NCBI GenBank assembly: GCA_023375785.1
Contig: SZWC01000572.1
Location: 247,610-282,984 of the forward strand
From: Penium margaritaceum
Lineage: Eukaryota > Streptophyta > Zygnematophyceae > Desmidiales > Peniaceae
Reading direction: 5' to 3'
Length of the DNA: 35,375 bases
Shown in pieces: positions 31,634 through 35,375 of the stretch; positions within the stretch are counted from its first letter, which is position 1; the number at the start of each line of letters is the position of its first letter. A program made the position numbers and the translations under genes. The notes beneath the pieces are model-generated. The model was not told where the DNA came from. It saw only the letters and a list, made by a program, of their open reading frames with translations, and made no database searches.

Positions 31634-32363
31634 ACAGTGTGAGTGGACTGAGTCCACATGCCTTCATGCAGAACTGCTACTTTTCTCAGGTCACTTGCTT
31701 GGTACAGCAAGTAACGACCTACTTGCCGGTTGGAGTAAACTCAGCATGATAACACCCTTGTGCACTATGTGCCTAATGAAATAATATCCGATGTCAATCT
31801 GCTTAGTACGTACATTATGCTCAGGATTCTTGGCGAGTGCGATTGCACTCTGGTTTTCAACGCGCATAGGAACTGGAACTACTGCAATGCCACTCATTTA
31901 TGCCATGAGACGCTGAAGCCAAAGTCCTTCTTTGGCTCGAAAGTTGACAGAGACGTATTCAACTTCCGTGATCTAGGTGGCCACCACCACCTGCGACTTG
32001 CTGCACCAACTAATGATCCCACTATTCATGAGGAACACATGTCCAAAGATGGACTTGCGGTTCTCAGGATTTGAAGCGTAATCTGCATCTGTATAGCTAA
32101 TGATGTTGTCGTTGCTATTGTAGGTAATACCGATGTTGATGGTTCCACCAAGGTCCTGGTTCAGACAAGATCCGCTTTACTGCCTTCTCGTACTCAGGTC
32201 TGGGATTCGCCATGTGTTGGCTCATAGCGCTAACGGCCTATGCAAGGTTGGGCCTGATTGCGACCATCAAGTACATGAGAGTGCCGACGGTCCTCTGGTA
32301 CTTCTGCCGCTCAGCTGCATCCGCTTCTCCATTGAAGCTCACAAGGTAGTACCACATCTTTAG
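31634..32363 (-). pseudogene. Element G: RNase H and RT end remnant, family 1
   Basis: Minus-strand RNase H C-terminal part (ENQSAIALAKNPEH, KQIDIGYYFIRHIVHKG, 31691-31897), the GHVF-type middle (about 31960-32090) and the RT/RNase H connection (about 32130-32363, matching QYLVSFNGEA and AVSAVSQHMANPG of A). Frames are broken. The copy is cut at 32363 by the LTR of H; the five bases before that LTR are TTTAG. The rest of pol should lie to the right of H, outside the window. Confidence 0.82.
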
Positions 32364-33101
32364 TATTGGATCTGGAGGAGAGAGGGAGCCTTGGAGCAGC
32401 GAGCATGAGGGACTAGAAGGGCATCACTTATACTGAAGAATGGTTGTTGAATCACTCAAAATGATGGAGTATATATAGAGTTAGAGCTTGGACAAGTCAG
32501 CGGACAGACAAGCCACACCACTTAGCCATGGAGGCTAAGGCTCACACACTGGAGTCCATAATCTCACACAAGAGAGGAAATCAGCCTAGTAATCAGGCTA
32601 ACCACTCACACACGACCTAGAGAGCTAGGAAATGCTCTCATGGTACACTCTTAGTGGTCATATAACCAAAAATCCCATGGAGAAGCGCCATGTGCCCATG
32701 GCTAGTACACAAGGATCTCACCTCACCTAAAAAGTAAGGAGAGGTACATTTTTCCTAGTCAGCACACTGTGACAAGGCAATCCAAGAATCAAGGAACTTT
32801 TTGGATATTTCTCCCATCATGTCTTGACCCTAGACCTCTTGCTTTTTTCTTTTCTCAAGGTAAGGCATTGAGCCATTGCCCATGGTCACACGGATATCAG
32901 CAGTCGATGACACCTAAAACTTTGAGAATTCCTATCTCCCAATCCAACTCTTGGATTGGCTTGAAACTTGGATAATAGATATTTTGCCACCTGATCTTTC
33001 AAATGAAGAAGTTCCATTGACGATCAGAGTAGGCATTTGGTAGTTTCCTTGAACTTGCTCTTGTGGACATGAAACTAAGCCGTATGACTCCTTTCCCAAC
33101 A
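32364..33101 (-). mobile_element. Element H: 3' LTR, family 1
   Basis: A 738-bp LTR in minus orientation, TATTGGATC (decayed TG)...CCCAACA, with polypurine tract and RNase H to the right. It is inserted in pol of G. Confidence 0.9.
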
Positions 33102-33116
33102 ATCTCCCTCTTTGGC
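33102..33116 (-). other. Element H: polypurine tract
   Basis: On the minus strand GCCAAAGAGGGAGAT directly before the LTR. Confidence 0.75.
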
Positions 33117-34246
33117 ATAGTCAGAGTGGACCGAGTCTACATGCCTTCATGCACAACTACTGCTTCTCACCCGACACTATCTTGGTGCACAAATCAGCAA
33201 CCTTCTTAGTGGTAGGAGTAAACTCCAACTTGATAGCACCCTCCTGCACCATGTGCCTGATGAACTGATATGCGATGTCAATGTGCTTGGTGCGTGCCTG
33301 GTGCTCATGATTCCTGGCGAGTGATATTGCACTCTTATTCTCAACGCGTCCAAGAACAGGAATAGCTGCACTCCCAATCATGTGTGCCATGAGATGCTGA
33401 AGTCAAACAACTTCCTTGGCTCCAAAGCTGAGAGAGACGTACTCACCTTCCGTGCTTAAGGTGGCAACGACCACCTGCCACTTGCTGCACGAGCTGATGG
33501 CCCCATAATTCATGAGGAACATAGGTCCAGAGATTGAGTTGTGATCCTTAGGATTTACAGCCCAAAGTGTGTCTGTATAGCCAATGATGTTGTTGTCGTT
33601 GCCGTTATAGGTGATACTGATGTTGATGGTTCAGCAAGGTAGCGGAAGATCCGCTTCACTTCCTTCTGGTGCTCAGGTCTGGGATCAGCCATGCGTTGGC
33701 TCACAGCGCTAACAGCCTGTGCGAGGTCCAGCCTGGTTGCAACCATCAGGTACATGAGACTGCCGACAGTGCTCTGGTACTTCTGCCGCTCAACTGCATC
33801 CAGTTCTGCGTTGAAGCTCACGAGGTACTGCCGCGTCTCCAGCGGCGTGCCGATGGGTTTTGCCTCTACCATGCCAAAGTGCTGGAAGACATCCTTGATG
33901 TAGCGGCTCTGGTGCAGTGAGAGAGAGCGATCTGGATACCAAGTATGATGCTTCCCCGAGATTAGACCTTTGGAAGCGTTCCTACATGGCCTCCTTGAAT
34001 TCCTGCATTGCAGACATGCTGTTGGAAAGGAGGAGCATGTCATCCACATACACGATGATGATGAGCACCCCATGACCATGCTGCCAGAGATAGACGCTGT
34101 AGTGACACTCGTTGTGCTCAAATCCCATGTATTGCAATGCTGCATCCAACTTCTGGTTCCAAGCACGCGACGCTTGCTTGAGACCGTACAGCGACTTCTG
34201 CAACTTGCAAACCAGGTTCTCCTAGCCATCCATGACGAGCCCCTCC
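33117..34246 (-). pseudogene. Element H: RNase H and RT remnant, family 1
   Basis: Minus strand, from the right: RT with KSLYGLKQASRAWNQKLDAAL and intact YVDD at 34039-34050 (33982-34203), a deletion and shift near 33940, then the RT/RNase H connection (SRYIKDVFQHFGMVEAKPIG, LVSFNAELDAVERQKYQS, about 33620-33920), and the RNase H end (RVENKSAISLARNHEH, HIDIAYQFIRHMVQEG, 33157-33390). A one-base loss near 33632 disturbs the frame. RT is cut at 34246 by the LTR of I; the bases before that LTR are CCTCC. The frame running from 34334 to 33555 is a mixture of LTR, wrong frame and real pol. Confidence 0.85.
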
Positions 34247-34984
34247 TGTTGGAACTTGAGGAGAGAGGGAGCCTTGGAGCAGCGAGCATGTGTGATTGGA
34301 AGGGCATCACTTGTGTTGAAGAATGGTTGTTCAATCACTCAAAATGATGGAGTACATATAGAGCTAGAGCTTGGGCAAGTCAGCCCTCTCACAAGCCACA
34401 CCACTTAGCCATGGAGGCTAAGGCTCACACACTAGAGTCCATAATCTCACACAAGGGAGGAAATCAGCCTAGCAATCAGGCTGACCACTCACACACGACC
34501 TTGAGAGCTAGAGAATGCTTTCATGGCACACTCCTAGTGGTCACATAACCCACAAACCCATGGAGAATCGCCATGTGTCCATGGCTAGCACACAAGGATC
34601 TCACCTCACCTAAAAAGCAAGGAGAGGTACCTTTATCCTAGTCAGCACACTCTGACAAGGCAATCCTAAGACCAAGGACCTTTTTGGATATTTCTCCCAT
34701 CAGGTCTTGACCCTGGACTTCTTGCCTTTTTCTTTTCTCAGGCTAAGGCATGGAGTCATCACCTATGCCCACCCAGACATCGACGGTCCATGAACCCCGA
34801 AACTTCGAAAATTCATATCTCCCAGTCCGACCGTTGGATCAACCTCAAACTTGGACCGTAGACATTTTTCCACCTGATCTTTCCAGTGGTGAAGTCAGAT
34901 CGGCGATCGGAGCAGGCATCTGGTACTTTCTTGGAACTTGCTCCTGTGGACCTCAAACTGCGCCAGATGGCTCCTTTCCCAACA
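34247..34984 (-). mobile_element. Element I: 3' LTR, family 1
   Basis: A 738-bp LTR in minus orientation, TGTTGGAAC...CCCAACA, with intact ends. It is very similar to the LTRs of L and A. It is inserted in RT of H. Confidence 0.93.
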
Positions 34985-34999
34985 ATCTCCCACTTTGCC
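34985..34999 (-). other. Element I: polypurine tract
   Basis: On the minus strand GGCAAAGTGGGAGAT, the same as in A and F, directly before the LTR. Confidence 0.88.
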
Positions 35000-35003
35000 G
35001 CAG

Positions 35004-35375
35004 TCAGAGTGGACTGAGTCCACATGCCTTCATGCAGAACTGCTGCTTCTCACGGGTCACTGGCTTGGTGCAGAAATCAGCAACTTGCTTGCTGGTTGGA
35101 GTAAACTCCACCTTGATAGCACCCTCCTGCACCATGTGCCTGATGAAATGATATGCGATGTCAATGTGCTTGGTGCGTGCATGGTGCTCAGGATTCTTGG
35201 CGAGTGCGATTGCGCTCTGGTTGTCGACGCGCACAGGAACTGGAACTGCTGCACTCCCACTCATCTCTGCCATGAGACGTTGGAGCCAAACTGCTTCCTT
35301 GGCTCCAAAGCTGAGAGATACGTACTCAGCTTCTGTACTCGAGGTGGCCACGACCACCTGCCGCTTGCTGCACCA
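35004..35375 (-). CDS. Element I: RNase H C-terminal part of gag-pol, intact in window
   Basis: A 123-codon open frame that enters from the right edge and ends at a natural stop 19 bp or so before the LTR. It is the RNase H end of a copia polyprotein, which degrades the RNA strand during reverse transcription. Visible motifs are ATSSTEAEYVSLSFGAKE, VRVDNQSAIALAKNPEHH (with the Asp and Asn typical of the copia domain), KHIDIAYHFIRHMVQ and ADFCTKPVT. The same region in A has TAG where this copy has CAG (EKQQF). No stop or shift occurs here. Whether the rest of I is intact cannot be seen. It is possibly one of the youngest copies. Confidence 0.85.
   Translation of the reverse strand, partial: WCSKRQVVVATSSTEAEYVSLSFGAKEAVWLQRLMAEMSGSAAVPVPVRVDNQSAIALAKNPEHHARTKHIDIAYHFIRHMVQEGAIKVEFTPTSKQVADFCTKPVTREKQQFCMKACGLSPL

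Noticed and set aside
1..35375. CRISPR array, prokaryotic operon, rRNA or complete tRNA gene
   Set aside because: Repeats are LTRs and transposon pieces, not regular short repeats with spacers; no rRNA or full tRNA cloverleaf was seen.

Overview
This window looks like nuclear DNA of a land plant (at least a streptophyte) and consists almost entirely of Ty1/copia LTR retrotransposons inserted into one another. I found no host gene, rRNA, tRNA or CRISPR array. The evidence is primer-binding sites complementary to plant initiator tRNA-Met (TGGTATCAGAGCC) directly after TG...CA LTRs, polypurine tracts directly before LTRs, 5-bp target-site duplications, and the copia domain order gag - protease - integrase - reverse transcriptase (RT) - RNase H. 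Species cannot be told from the sequence.

Two families are present. Family 1 has LTRs of about 733-740 bp and accounts for most of the window. Family 2 is one older, badly decayed plus-strand element (K). I label copies A-L. Left part (1-9706): L is the 5' end of a minus-strand family 1 copy (gag start, leader, PBS, 5' LTR) inserted into the gag of K. K runs to about 8440, carries two solo family 1 LTRs (3786-4445, 7436-8168), and ends in a tandem pair of about 500-bp repeats that may be its own LTR. K itself interrupts J, a minus-strand family 1 copy (about 8441-9706).

Middle (9707-13258): F, a minus-strand copy with 3' LTR and pol, sits in the gag of J and has lost its 5' end where it meets plus-strand copy B head to head. 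B is split into three pieces (13259-14788, 21661-22889, 30191-31576). A (14789-21660, duplication ATGAA) separates the first two; C (22890-30190, duplication ATGAG/ATAAG) separates the last two. A is the best-preserved copy: both LTRs, PBS, polypurine tract, and gag and pol essentially in one frame with DSG protease, DD35E integrase and YVDD RT motifs, spoiled by two small deletions and ten premature stops. C contains D, a minus-strand copy truncated at a chimeric junction near 29552-29574.

Right part (31577-35375): G, H and I are minus-strand copies stacked one inside the next. I has a full 3' LTR and an undamaged RNase H end that runs off the window, so it looks like one of the youngest copies.

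None of the copies that can be judged could make a complete polyprotein as it stands. Premature stops in family 1 are strongly biased to TAG, often at CAG codons, as expected from decay of CHG-methylated plant transposons. Two single-N positions (21108, 25979) are each followed by a repeat of the preceding sequence and look like unmerged contig overlaps.
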